From assembly GCF_022229005.1 (NCBI RefSeq), contig NZ_JAKKFD010000003.1:1-64000 (forward strand): a stretch of 64,000 bases of DNA. Direction: 5' to 3'. Positions 1-9,586 of this stretch are shown piece by piece. Source of the DNA: Micromonospora trifolii (lineage in GTDB: Bacteria > Actinomycetota > Actinomycetes > Mycobacteriales > Micromonosporaceae). Every line of letters starts with the position of its first letter. The stretch's first letter is position 1. A program made the translations under genes and the position numbers. A model generated the notes under the pieces. It was not told the DNA's origin, did not search any database, and saw only the letters and a list, made by a program, of their open reading frames with translations.

Positions 1-1704
1 CAGCAGTTCCGGTTGGCCGACTCCGACGGTGGTTACGTGCGGCTGATCAACCGCAACAGCAACAAGGCCGTCGAGGTGCAGGGTGCCTCCACCGCCGACG
101 GCGGCAACGTCGTGCAGTACGCCGACTGGAACGGCACCAACCAGCAGTGGCAACTCGTCCGCGTCGACGGCGGGACCGACCCCACGACGCCACCCCCGTC
201 GAACGGCACGTACTCGAACCCGGTGGTCTGGCAGGACTTCGCCGACGTCGACATCATCCGCGTCGACAACGCCTACTACATGTCGGCGTCCACCATGCAC
301 TACTCGCCTGGCGCGCCGGTCCTGCGCTCGTACGACCTGGTCAACTGGGAGTTCGCCGGGCACTCAGTACCCAAGCTCGACTTCGGCTCGAAGTACGACA
401 TGAGCGGCGGTAACGCCTACGTCGATGGGATCTGGGCGTCGACGCTGAACTACCGGCCGAGCAACCGGACGTACTACTGGGCCGGGTGCATCGACTTCGC
501 GCAGACCCACATCTACACCGCGTCCGCCGTCGACGGCACCTGGAGCAAGCACACCACCATCCCCAACTGCTACTACGACGCGGGGATGTTGATCGACGAC
601 AACGACACCATGTACGTGGCGTACGGCAACGGCACCATCAGCGTGGCGCAGCTGTCCGCGGACGGGAAGTCCCAGGTTCGTGCCCAGCAGGTGTACACCA
701 CGCCGTCGAGCATCGGGACGCTGGAGGGCGCCCGCTTCTACAAGCGCAACGGCGCCTACTACATCTGGCTCACCCGCCCGGCCAACGGCCAGTACGTGCT
801 GAAGTCGACGAACGGCCCGTTCGGCCCGTACGAGCAGCGTCAGGTGCTGCTCAACCTGCCCGGCCCGATCTCCGGTGGCGGTGTGCCGCACCAGGGTGGG
901 CTGGTGCAGACCCAGAACGGCGACTGGTACTACATGTCCTTCGTCGACGCGTACCCCGGTGGTCGGATGCCGGCCATGGCCCCGATCACCTGGACCGGCG
1001 ACGGCTGGCCCGTGCTGCAGACGGTCAACGGCACGTGGGGCAGCACGTACCCGAAGCCGAACCTGCCCGCGCCGCCCCGGGCGGTCAAGCCGCTCACCGG
1101 CTCCGACACGTTCGCCGGCACCACGCTCGGCCCGCAGTGGGAGTGGAACCACAACCCGGACAACAGCAAGTGGTCGGTCAACAACGGGCTGAACCTGCAG
1201 ACCGCCACCGTCACCGGCGACCTGTACAAGGCGCGCAACACGCTGACCCACCGCATCCAGGGCCCCACCTCGACCGCGACGATCGAGTTGGACTACTCCA
1301 CCATGCGCGACGGTGATCGCACCGGCCTGGCGGTGCTGCGCAACTCGTCGGCCTGGATCGGAGTCCGACGCGACAACGGGTCCACCCGACTGGTCATGCA
1401 GAACGGGCTGACGATGGACGGCAGCTGGAACACCACCAGCACCGGCAGCGAGGTGGCGAGCACCGCCGTCTCCGGCGGCCGGATCTGGTTGCGCGCCAAC
1501 GCCGACATCAGACCCGGCTCCGGCCGGCAGGCCCGTTTCTCGTACAGCACCGACGGGGTCAACTTCACCTCGTTCGGCAATGCCCTGACGTTGGCGAACA
1601 ACTGGCAGTTCTTCATGGGCTACCGATTCGCCATCTTCAACCACGCGACGCAGGCGCTCGGTGGCGCGGTCACCGTGCGGCGCTTCGACCTGACCACCCC
1701 GTGA
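1..1704 (+). CDS. GH43 glycoside hydrolase with CBM13, 5' truncated
   Basis: The frame is open from the first base, so the start and presumably the secretion signal lie outside the window; 567 residues are visible. The first ~50 residues are the end of a ricin-type beta-trefoil (CBM13) with an NQQW version of the QxW motif. A Pro/Thr linker follows, then a five-bladed propeller typical of GH43 beta-xylosidases and alpha-L-arabinofuranosidases. Acidic blocks FADVDIIRVD, DAGMLIDDND and EGARFY fit the Asp/Asp/Glu triad of that family. The last ~200 residues resemble the beta-sandwich often fused C-terminally to GH43. Action on xylan or arabinan side chains is inferred. It lies upstream of a LacI regulator and an alpha-galactosidase on the same strand. 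Confidence 0.88.
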   Translation, partial: QQFRLADSDGGYVRLINRNSNKAVEVQGASTADGGNVVQYADWNGTNQQWQLVRVDGGTDPTTPPPSNGTYSNPVVWQDFADVDIIRVDNAYYMSASTMHYSPGAPVLRSYDLVNWEFAGHSVPKLDFGSKYDMSGGNAYVDGIWASTLNYRPSNRTYYWAGCIDFAQTHIYTASAVDGTWSKHTTIPNCYYDAGMLIDDNDTMYVAYGNGTISVAQLSADGKSQVRAQQVYTTPSSIGTLEGARFYKRNGAYYIWLTRPANGQYVLKSTNGPFGPYEQRQVLLNLPGPISGGGVPHQGGLVQTQNGDWYYMSFVDAYPGGRMPAMAPITWTGDGWPVLQTVNGTWGSTYPKPNLPAPPRAVKPLTGSDTFAGTTLGPQWEWNHNPDNSKWSVNNGLNLQTATVTGDLYKARNTLTHRIQGPTSTATIELDYSTMRDGDRTGLAVLRNSSAWIGVRRDNGSTRLVMQNGLTMDGSWNTTSTGSEVASTAVSGGRIWLRANADIRPGSGRQARFSYSTDGVNFTSFGNALTLANNWQFFMGYRFAIFNHATQALGGAVTVRRFDLTTP

Positions 1705-2094
1705 CACCAGTCACACGACGATCGCTCTGACCGGTGGCGCTGGCAACGCAGGCCTGGCGGCATGTGAAGTCCGCGCCACCGCGTCAGGTCCTCGCCGGCC
1801 TGTTCCTCGCTCTGTCCAGGAGCGAGGGCAGGCCGGCGTACCACTTCGGGACCGTGCCCCGTCCCGGTTGGTTGGGGACTGCGGGCGGGCACGCGTTGTA
1901 CGGCTTCGGCATGTCGCGGGGTCCCCGCACAGCCGTGCCGTGTTCGGGGCCGTTGCTGGCGTAGACTGTCGGCGATCCAGCGCTGGTCACCTGGGATTCA
2001 GCACCGGCGTGGTGACTGAGCGAGGGGGATCGGGCCGGGCCGCTCCAGTCGACGTCGACGGGCTGCGGGCCGGAGATGTAGCGGGGGGAGTGAA
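1705..2094. other. intergenic region between GH43 and lacI-family gene
   Basis: No convincing coding sequence is seen here. It holds a long hairpin (1793-1838), a TAGACT hexamer at 1962-1967 that could be a -10 box for the regulator, and a 10-bp palindrome CCAGCGCTGG at 1977-1986 that does not match the operators found further downstream. Confidence 0.6.
1793..1838 (+). terminator. long hairpin downstream of GH43 gene
   Basis: A 10-bp arm (1793-1802) and an 8-bp arm (1805-1812) pair with 1829-1838 and 1820-1827, with a small internal mismatch and a 7-nt loop. There is no T-tract, as is common in actinobacterial terminators. It lies about 90 bp after the GH43 stop. Confidence 0.5.
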
Positions 2095-3102
2095 ATGGCC
2101 GTCCACGGTCCCGCGATGACGGACGTTGCTCGTCTCGCCGGTGTCTCCCATCAGACGGTGTCGCGGGTGCTCAACGGGCACCCCAACGTCCGTGAGCAGA
2201 CCCGGCTTCGGGTACGCGCGGCGATCGCCGAACTCGGCTACCGCCCCAATGGCGCGGCACGCGCCCTGGTGACCGGTCGATCACAGGTCATCGGTGTGGT
2301 CGCGCAGAACACGACGCTCTACGGTCCGGCGTCGCTGCTGGCCGCTCTGGAGCAGACCGCCGCCGAAGAGGGTTTCGCGGTCAGCGTCGGCAGCGTGCGA
2401 AACCTGGACCACCGCTCCATCTCGGCGGCCGTCGAGCGGCACCTGTCGCACCGCGTCGCCGGCATCGTGGTCATCGCCCCGGTCGAGTCGGCCGGTGAGG
2501 CGCTGGAGCGCCTGCCCAAGGATGTCCCGCTGGTCACTGTCGACGGTGATCCGAGCCGGCCGGTGCCGCTGGTGACTGTCGACCAGGTGGCGGGCGCCCG
2601 GGCGGCGACGCAACATCTGCTCGACGCCGGGCACCGCACCGTCTGGCACGTCTCCGGGCCGACCGACTGGTTCGACAGCGTCGGTCGGATCGACGGCTGG
2701 CGCCAGGCGCTGCTGGCCGCCGGGCTGGATCCGCCGCCGCCGATGCCGGGGGACTGGTCCGCAGCGTCGGGTTACCGGTGCGGGCAGATGTTGGCGCGGA
2801 TGCCGGAGGTCACCGCCGTCTTCACGGCCAACGACCATCTCGCGCTGGGCGTGCTGCGGGCGCTGCACGAGTTCGGTCGACGGGTGCCGCACGAGATCAG
2901 CGTGGTCGGCTTCGACGACGTGCCGGAGGCGGCGTACTTCATTCCGCCGCTGACCACCGTCCGACCGGACTTCGACGCGGTGGCGCGGGCGAGCCTTCAG
3001 ATGCTGCTGTCCCAGATCGAGTCGGGCATCGGCGGGGCGCTGCGGCAGACCATCGCCCCGGCGCTGGTCGCTCGCGAGAGCGTCGCCCCACCTCGTCACT
3101 GA
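2095..3102 (+). CDS. LacI family transcriptional regulator
   Basis: This 335-residue protein has an N-terminal LacI helix-turn-helix (TDVARLAGVSHQTVSRVLNG, residues ~8-27) with the hinge region after it. A periplasmic-binding-protein-like effector domain follows, including the VVGFDDVPEA block near residue 270. A purine-rich GGGGGGAG lies 6 nt before the ATG at 2095; a second in-frame ATG at 2116 is possible. It stands next to a GH27 alpha-galactosidase and a monosaccharide importer, and both of those have LacI-type palindromes upstream. It is therefore the likely repressor of both, relieved by an unknown sugar. That link is inference. Confidence 0.93.
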   Translation: MAVHGPAMTDVARLAGVSHQTVSRVLNGHPNVREQTRLRVRAAIAELGYRPNGAARALVTGRSQVIGVVAQNTTLYGPASLLAALEQTAAEEGFAVSVGSVRNLDHRSISAAVERHLSHRVAGIVVIAPVESAGEALERLPKDVPLVTVDGDPSRPVPLVTVDQVAGARAATQHLLDAGHRTVWHVSGPTDWFDSVGRIDGWRQALLAAGLDPPPPMPGDWSAASGYRCGQMLARMPEVTAVFTANDHLALGVLRALHEFGRRVPHEISVVGFDDVPEAAYFIPPLTTVRPDFDAVARASLQMLLSQIESGIGGALRQTIAPALVARESVAPPRH

Positions 3103-3288
3103 CGGCCGGACCAACCGGAGGTCGCCGCCTCCCGCGACGCGGGGGAGCGGTCCCGCCGCCGTTCCGCGTCCAGTGGGTCCGCGTCAGCGTGCGCCACCAC
3201 TGTTCACCTGCTCCGCCTGATAAGACGCAACTCGATGGGTTGCAGAGTGTGACCAATCGATGTCGGGCGATACGACGCCGTGCAGGTA

Positions 3289-3317
3289 TTGAACCTCGTG
3301 AAATGTCGCCGTAACAT
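3289..3317 (+). promoter_or_regulatory. predicted sigma-70-type promoter of GH27 gene
   Basis: A -35-like TTGAAC (3289-3294) and a -10-like TAACAT (3312-3317) are separated by 17 bp. The predicted start of transcription is about 3324, directly before the LacI-type operator, which is a typical arrangement for repression. Confidence 0.55.
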
Positions 3318-3329
3318 GATGGGCGTCTC

Positions 3330-3343
3330 TGTTAACGCTAACA
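3330..3343 (+). promoter_or_regulatory. LacI-type operator upstream of alpha-galactosidase
   Basis: TGTTAACGCTAACA is an inverted repeat of the form TGTTA-N-CG-N-TAACA, typical of LacI-family operators. It lies 76 bp before the GH27 start and closely matches the site at 5311-5324. Confidence 0.7.
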
Positions 3344-3418
3344 AAAATTGGCGTCCCACTATCGGCGCACCGACCAGAGATCGTAATCACGGGCGGGCGT
3401 CACCGACAAGGAGGCTCG

Positions 3419-5074
3419 ATGAACCGCATTACCCGAGGTCGTCGCTGGGGGAGCGTACTGGCGGCCGGAGTACTGCTCGCCGGTGCCCTGGTCGGCCTTC
3501 GCGCGCCGACGGCGCAGGCACTGGACAACGGCGTGGCACGCACTCCCCCCATGGGTTGGAATTCGTGGAACTCGTTCGGCTGCAACATCAACGAGGCGCT
3601 GATCCGGCAGACGGCTGATGCGATCGTCAGCAGCGGTATGCGGGACCTGGGCTACAACTACGTAGTGGTCGACGACTGTTGGTTCAACCCCAACCGGGAC
3701 AGCTCCGGCAACATCCAGGGCGACCCCAGCCGGTTCCCCAGCGGGATGAAGGCGCTCGGCGACTACCTGCACGCCCGGAACCTGAAGTTCGGCCTCTACC
3801 AGGTGCCGGTCGACAAGACCTGCGCGCAGTACTTCGGCGCCTACCCCGGTGCGACCGGCAGCCGCGGCCACGAGGTGCAGGACGCGCGTCAGTTCGCCGC
3901 CTGGGGTGTCGACTTCCTCAAGTACGACTGGTGCTCGCCGGAGGGCAGCATCAACGACCAGGTGACCACCTTCGCCAAGATGCGTGACGCGCTGGCCGCC
4001 ACCGGCCGACCGATCGTCTACAGCATCAACTCCAACAGCATCCACGCCAAGACCGGCCCGCAGCGCAACTGGGGCGACGTGGCGAACATGTGGCGAACCA
4101 CCGAGGACATCACCAACGCGTGGGACACCGGCCAGAGCAACGGCTACCCGATGGGCATCCAGAACATCATCAACGTGACAGTTCCGCTGGCGTCCTACGC
4201 GAGGCCGGGTGGGTTCAACGACCCGGACATGATGGAGGTCGGTCGCGGTGGCATGAACGACACGGAGATGCGCAGCCACTTCGCTATGTGGGCGATCATG
4301 GCGTCTCCGCTGATCGCCGGCAACGACGTGCGGAACATGAACTCCGCGACGCAGACCATCCTCAAGAACGCCAACCTCATCGCCATGAACCAGGACTCGC
4401 TCGGGTTGCAGGGGACGCAGGTGTCGTTCGACGGCACCCGTCGGGTGCTGGCCAAGCGGCTCGCCAACGGTGACATCGCCGTGGCCCTCTTCAACCAGGG
4501 CGGCTCGACGACGACGATCTCGACCACGGCCGCGGCCATCGGCAAGTCCGGCTCGTCGTTCACGCTGGTGGACGCGTGGACCGGTGGCACCAGCTCCAGC
4601 ACCGGGACGATCAGCGCCAGCGTCCCCGCACACGGCACTGTGGTGTACCGGGTCAGCGGTGGCGGGACGACTCCTCCGACGACGCCGCCGCCGACCACGT
4701 CGAGCGCGTACGCCAGCGCCGCCTCGGGCCGCTGCCTCGACGTGCCGAACAGCAACACGGCAAACGGCACGCAGCCGGTCATCTGGGACTGCAACGGCGC
4801 CGCCAACCAGCGCTGGACCAGCAGCGGTCAGACCCTGCAGGCCCTCGGCAAGTGCCTGGACGCCCCGGTCAACGCCGCGGCCGGTGCCAAGGTGCAGCTC
4901 TGGGACTGCAACGGCGGGACCAACCAGCAGTGGACCGTCAACGCCAACGGCACGATCAGCAACACGCAGTCCGGGCTCTGCCTGGACGTCAACGCCAACG
5001 CCACGGCGAACGGCACCACGGTGATCCTCTGGACCTGCACCGCAGCGGCCAACCAGCGGTGGTCGCAGCGGTAG
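3419..5074 (+). CDS. secreted GH27 alpha-galactosidase with C-terminal CBM13
   Basis: The 551-residue protein begins with a signal peptide (positively charged start, hydrophobic core, cleavage near PTAQA at ~33). The GH27 domain starts at RTPPMGWNSWNSFGCN. The nucleophile is the Asp of FLKYDWC (~170) and the acid/base is in RPGGFNDPDMM (~267). A beta-sandwich follows, then a Pro/Thr-rich linker (~415-430) and a ricin-type CBM13 with three ANQRW/TNQQW repeats. It should release terminal alpha-galactose from galactomannan or oligosaccharides outside the cell; a related specificity such as beta-L-arabinopyranosidase, known in GH27, is possible. AAGGAGG lies 4 nt before the ATG. It is probably repressed by the adjacent LacI protein. 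Confidence 0.95.
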   Translation: MNRITRGRRWGSVLAAGVLLAGALVGLRAPTAQALDNGVARTPPMGWNSWNSFGCNINEALIRQTADAIVSSGMRDLGYNYVVVDDCWFNPNRDSSGNIQGDPSRFPSGMKALGDYLHARNLKFGLYQVPVDKTCAQYFGAYPGATGSRGHEVQDARQFAAWGVDFLKYDWCSPEGSINDQVTTFAKMRDALAATGRPIVYSINSNSIHAKTGPQRNWGDVANMWRTTEDITNAWDTGQSNGYPMGIQNIINVTVPLASYARPGGFNDPDMMEVGRGGMNDTEMRSHFAMWAIMASPLIAGNDVRNMNSATQTILKNANLIAMNQDSLGLQGTQVSFDGTRRVLAKRLANGDIAVALFNQGGSTTTISTTAAAIGKSGSSFTLVDAWTGGTSSSTGTISASVPAHGTVVYRVSGGGTTPPTTPPPTTSSAYASAASGRCLDVPNSNTANGTQPVIWDCNGAANQRWTSSGQTLQALGKCLDAPVNAAAGAKVQLWDCNGGTNQQWTVNANGTISNTQSGLCLDVNANATANGTTVILWTCTAAANQRWSQR

Positions 5075-5133
5075 CCGATCGGGTCCGCCGGCAGCCGAGG
5101 TCGCGGCGACCCACCTGATCCGGCGGTAGTGCT

Positions 5134-5169
5134 GGTGCCCGCGGACGACAGACGTCGTCCGCGGGCACC
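5134..5169 (+). terminator. terminator hairpin after GH27 gene
   Basis: A perfect 16-bp stem (5134-5149 with 5154-5169) closes a 4-nt AGAC loop, 60 bp after the GH27 stop. A weak T-containing tail follows. Confidence 0.75.
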
Positions 5170-5297
5170 GGTCTGTAGAGTGCTGCGGACGACACGCTGA
5201 GTCGCCGCATCCTGCCCTTCCGGCGGATCGGCCACATGGCTACGCTCGCCTGGATGCTCCGTTACGAGACCGTGACACCGGTATTTCGGATCTGGTG

Positions 5298-5324
5298 TTG
5301 ACGCAATCTATGTGAGCGCTAACA
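5298..5324 (+). promoter_or_regulatory. LacI-type operator and -35 element of sugar importer operon
   Basis: TGTGAGCGCTAACA (5311-5324) is a near-perfect inverted repeat. Its right half, GCTAACA, is identical to that of the site at 3330-3343. A TTGACG -35-like hexamer sits at 5298-5303, so a bound repressor would cover the spacer and -10 region. Confidence 0.65.
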
Positions 5325-5385
5325 CTACCCGAAAGATGACACTTGGCCCCGGCAGTCGGCGGGGGAGTCCAGAGAGGAGAAGCCC

Positions 5386-6528
5386 GTGGGCAGGAAATTC
5401 CTGGTTGCTCTCGGCGGCGCGGCACTCGCGCTCAGTTTGGCGGCGTGCAGCGGCGGGGGTGCGGGCAGCGGCGAGAAGAGCGGCGACGAGAAGCCCAGCG
5501 ATCTGACCATCGGTGTCTCGATGCCGACCCAGACCTCGGAGCGGTGGATCGCCGACGGCAACGCGGTGAAGTCGAAGCTGGAGGCCAAGGGCTACAAGGT
5601 CGACCTCCAGTACGCCGGCGACGACATCCCCACGCAGTCGCAGCAGGTCGACCAGATGATCACCCAGGGTGCTGATGTCCTGGTCCTCGCGGCGATCGAC
5701 GGCACCGCGCTCAGCAGCCAGCTGCAGGCCGCCGCGGCCGCGAAGATCCCGGTCATCTCCTACGACCGACTGATCCGTGGCAGCAAGGACGTCGACTTCT
5801 ACGTCAGCTTCGACAACTACAAGGTTGGCGTCGCCCAGGGCACCGCGCTGCTCGTCGGTCTCGGCCTGCTGAACAAGGACGGCTCGAAGGGCACGGCCAA
5901 GGGGCCGCTGAACGTCGAGCTCTTCGCCGGCTCGCTGGACGACAACAACACCCAGTACTTCTTCGGCGGCGCGATGGACACGCTGAAGCCGTTCATCGAG
6001 AACGGCACGCTGGTCGTCAAGTCCAAGCAGACCACCCCCGAGCAGGTAGCCATCCTGCGGTGGCAGCAGGAGACCGCGCAGAAGCGGATGGAGAACCTGC
6101 TCACCTCCAGCTACAACGACGGCTCGAAGGTCGACGGGGTGCTCTCGCCGTACGACGGCATCTCCCGGGGCATCATCACCGCCCTGCAGAACGCCGGCTA
6201 CGGCAAGGGCGCGAAGAAGCTCCCGGTGGTCACCGGCCAGGACGCGGAGATCGCCTCGATCAAGCTGATCAACGACGGCGTGCAGAGCTCCACGGTCTTC
6301 AAGGACACCCGTCTGCTGGCCGAGCAGGCCGTGAACGCGGCCGAGGCGTTCCTGCAGAAGAAGCAGCCGCAGGCCAACGACACCCAGACGTACAACAACG
6401 GCGTCAAGGTCGTCCCGGCGTACCTGCTGCCGATCGCGACCGTCTACAAGGACGACATCAAGGCGACACTGATCGACTCCGGCTACTGGACGGCGGAAGA
6501 GGTCGCCGCCGGTCAGGCCAAGAAGTAA
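5386..6528 (+). CDS. ChvE-like monosaccharide-binding lipoprotein
   Basis: The 380-residue protein has a lipoprotein signal with lipobox LAAC (Cys ~21), a Gly/Ser/Lys-rich tether, and a periplasmic-binding-protein class 1 sugar-binding fold (TIGVSMPTQTSERW; QVDQMITQGADVLVLAAIDG; PVISYDRLI). The closest recognisable group is the ChvE/XylF-type binding proteins of multiple-monosaccharide importers. The GTG start at 5386 is supported by GAGAGGAG upstream. It is the first gene of a three-gene operon with MmsA- and MmsB-like components and should capture sugars such as galactose, arabinose, xylose or glucose at the outer membrane face. The exact ligand cannot be read from sequence. Confidence 0.92.
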   Translation: MGRKFLVALGGAALALSLAACSGGGAGSGEKSGDEKPSDLTIGVSMPTQTSERWIADGNAVKSKLEAKGYKVDLQYAGDDIPTQSQQVDQMITQGADVLVLAAIDGTALSSQLQAAAAAKIPVISYDRLIRGSKDVDFYVSFDNYKVGVAQGTALLVGLGLLNKDGSKGTAKGPLNVELFAGSLDDNNTQYFFGGAMDTLKPFIENGTLVVKSKQTTPEQVAILRWQQETAQKRMENLLTSSYNDGSKVDGVLSPYDGISRGIITALQNAGYGKGAKKLPVVTGQDAEIASIKLINDGVQSSTVFKDTRLLAEQAVNAAEAFLQKKQPQANDTQTYNNGVKVVPAYLLPIATVYKDDIKATLIDSGYWTAEEVAAGQAKK

Positions 6529-6611
6529 GCCACTCGTCGGGCCCGGCGTTCATCCGCCGGGCCCGACGCCTGGGCGCGTACCACGTCCAGACCTGACGGA
6601 GGACAGTGACA

Positions 6612-8146
<1,535 letters not shown>

Positions 8147-8150
<4 letters not shown>

Positions 8151-9397
8151 CCAGCATCAAGACCCCTTCGACGGAGCGCCCCACGCCCCCGGACAGCACG
8201 CCCGCCGCCGCCCTGCACAGCGGGACGAGCGACCTGCGGGCGCTGGTGTTGAACAACCTGCGGCAGAGCGGGATCTACGTCGCCCTGGTCGTCATCGTCG
8301 CGCTCTTCGCGGTCCTGACCGACGGGGTGTTGCTGAGCCCCGGCAACATCACCAACATCGTCCTCCAGTACTCGTACATCCTGGTCCTCGCGATCGGGAT
8401 GGTCATCCTGATCATCGGCGGGCACATCGACCTGTCGGTCGGATCGGTCGTCGCGCTCACCGGAGCGGTCTCCGCCGTCCTGGTGATCCAGCAGGGCCAC
8501 CCGTGGTGGATCGGCGTCGTCGCGGCGCTTGTCGTCGGCGTCGCGGTCGGCGCGTGGCACGGGTTCTGGGTGGCGTACGCCGGCATTCCGGCCTTCATCG
8601 TGACCCTGGCCGGCATGCTGCTGTTCCGGGGTCTGACCCTGCGGGTGCTCGACAACATCTCGCTGTCGCCGTTCCCGTCCGAGTACCAGCAGGTCGCCGC
8701 GGGCTTCCTCAACGGCCTGCTCGGCGGGCAGGGCTTCGACGCCTTCACGCTGCTGATCGGCGCCATCGCCGTGGCCGGCTACGCGGTCAGCGGCTTCCGC
8801 ACCCGCGTGGCGCGTATCCGGTACCAGCAGCCCGTCGAGTCGTTCCCGCTCTTCGTCGCCCGGGTCGTGCTGGTCGGCGCGGTCCTCATGTACTTCGCCT
8901 GGCAGTTGGCGCACGCCCGAGGGCTGCCGATCGTGCTGATCATCCTGGCGGTCCTGGTGCTGGTCTACGGCCTGCTCACCCGGCGTACCGTCTTCGGTCG
9001 CCAGGTCTACGCGATCGGCGGCAACCTGTCGGCGGCGGCGCTGTCCGGGGTGAAGGTCCGCACCGTCAACTTCTGGATGTTCGTCAACATGGGCTTCCTG
9101 GCGGCGGTGGCCGGGGTCATCTACTCGTCGCGGTCGAACGGCGCCCAGCCCGCCGCCGGCAACATGTTCGAGCTGGACGCGATCGCCGCGGCCTTCATCG
9201 GTGGCGCGGCGGTCACCGGTGGCGTGGGCACCGTGGTGGGCGCGATGGTCGGTGGTCTGATCATGGCGGTGATGAGCAACGGCATGCAGCTGATGGGCAT
9301 CGACCAGTCGACCCAGTCGGTGGTGAAGGGCCTCGTCCTGCTCGTCGCGGTCGCCTTCGACGTCTACAACAAGCGTCGCGCCGGCACCGCCCGCTGA
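8147..9397 (+). CDS. mmsB: multiple-monosaccharide ABC transporter permease
   Basis: This 416-residue integral membrane protein has about ten hydrophobic segments and the conserved [18 protein letters not shown] and [16 protein letters not shown] blocks of the RbsC/XylH/MmsB family. The length and the extra hydrophilic loop near residues 215-235 fit MmsB/GguB. The ATG at 8147 overlaps the mmsA stop as ATGA. It forms the channel for sugar import with the two upstream gene products. An 18-bp hairpin follows. Confidence 0.93.
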
Positions 9398-9411
9398 CGC
9401 TCGGTCCGTAC

Positions 9412-9450
9412 CAGGTGGCCCCTGACCGCGCTGCGGTCAGGGGCCACCTG
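9412..9450 (+). terminator. strong hairpin terminator after importer operon
   Basis: A perfect 18-bp inverted repeat (9412-9429 with 9433-9450) has a 3-nt loop, 15 bp after the mmsB stop. It has no T-tract. It can act in both orientations between convergent genes. Confidence 0.8.
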
Positions 9451-9468
9451 CGTACCAACCCGACTCCG

Positions 9469-9537
9469 CGATCTTGCACTTTGTGTCGACGGTATGCGGC
9501 TTATGCGGCATAAGCCGGGACAGAAAGTGCAAGATCG
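9469..9537. repeat. nested inverted repeat, possible palindromic mobile unit
   Basis: Outer arms of 19 bp (9469-9487 and 9519-9537) match at 18 of 19 positions, beginning CGATCTTGCACTTT. They enclose a second perfect inverted repeat GGCTTATGC-G-GCATAAGCC (9498-9516). The whole unit is non-coding and lies between convergent genes. It resembles the small palindromic intergenic elements that recur in actinobacterial genomes, but I see only one copy in this window. Confidence 0.65.
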
Positions 9538-9540
9538 GCG

Positions 9541-9586
9541 GGGTGGGGGATGGGGCGGGGTGGGGTGGGGTGGGGTGGGGTGGGGT
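9541..9586 (+). repeat. GGGGT tandem run, potential G-quadruplex
   Basis: The + strand carries GGGGA, GGGGC and then about six consecutive GGGGT units, ending at the TAA stop (read on the minus strand) of the phosphatase gene. Four or more runs of four G separated by single bases are the classic pattern for a G-quadruplex. On the minus-strand mRNA it is a C-rich 3' tail. Confidence 0.75.

Larger units (their letters stand above)
3103..3418. other. intergenic region carrying GH27 promoter and operator
   Basis: The 316-bp gap has no credible gene. Its right half is comparatively AT-rich and holds the promoter (3289-3317) and LacI-type operator (3330-3343) annotated separately. Confidence 0.6.
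5075..5385. other. intergenic region between GH27 and importer operon
   Basis: The 311-bp gap holds the GH27 terminator hairpin (5134-5169) and the LacI-type operator with a -35-like element before the importer. No gene is seen. Confidence 0.6.

Noticed and set aside
364..1707. Long open frame on the minus strand opposite the GH43 gene
   Set aside because: It is a low-complexity Arg/Gly/Val-rich shadow typical of the antisense frame of a GC-rich gene, with no recognisable domain.
1977..1986. CCAGCGCTGG palindrome upstream of the LacI gene as an autoregulatory operator
   Set aside because: It shares only the AGCGCT core with the downstream operators and lacks the TGTTA half-sites; short GC-rich palindromes are frequent by chance here.
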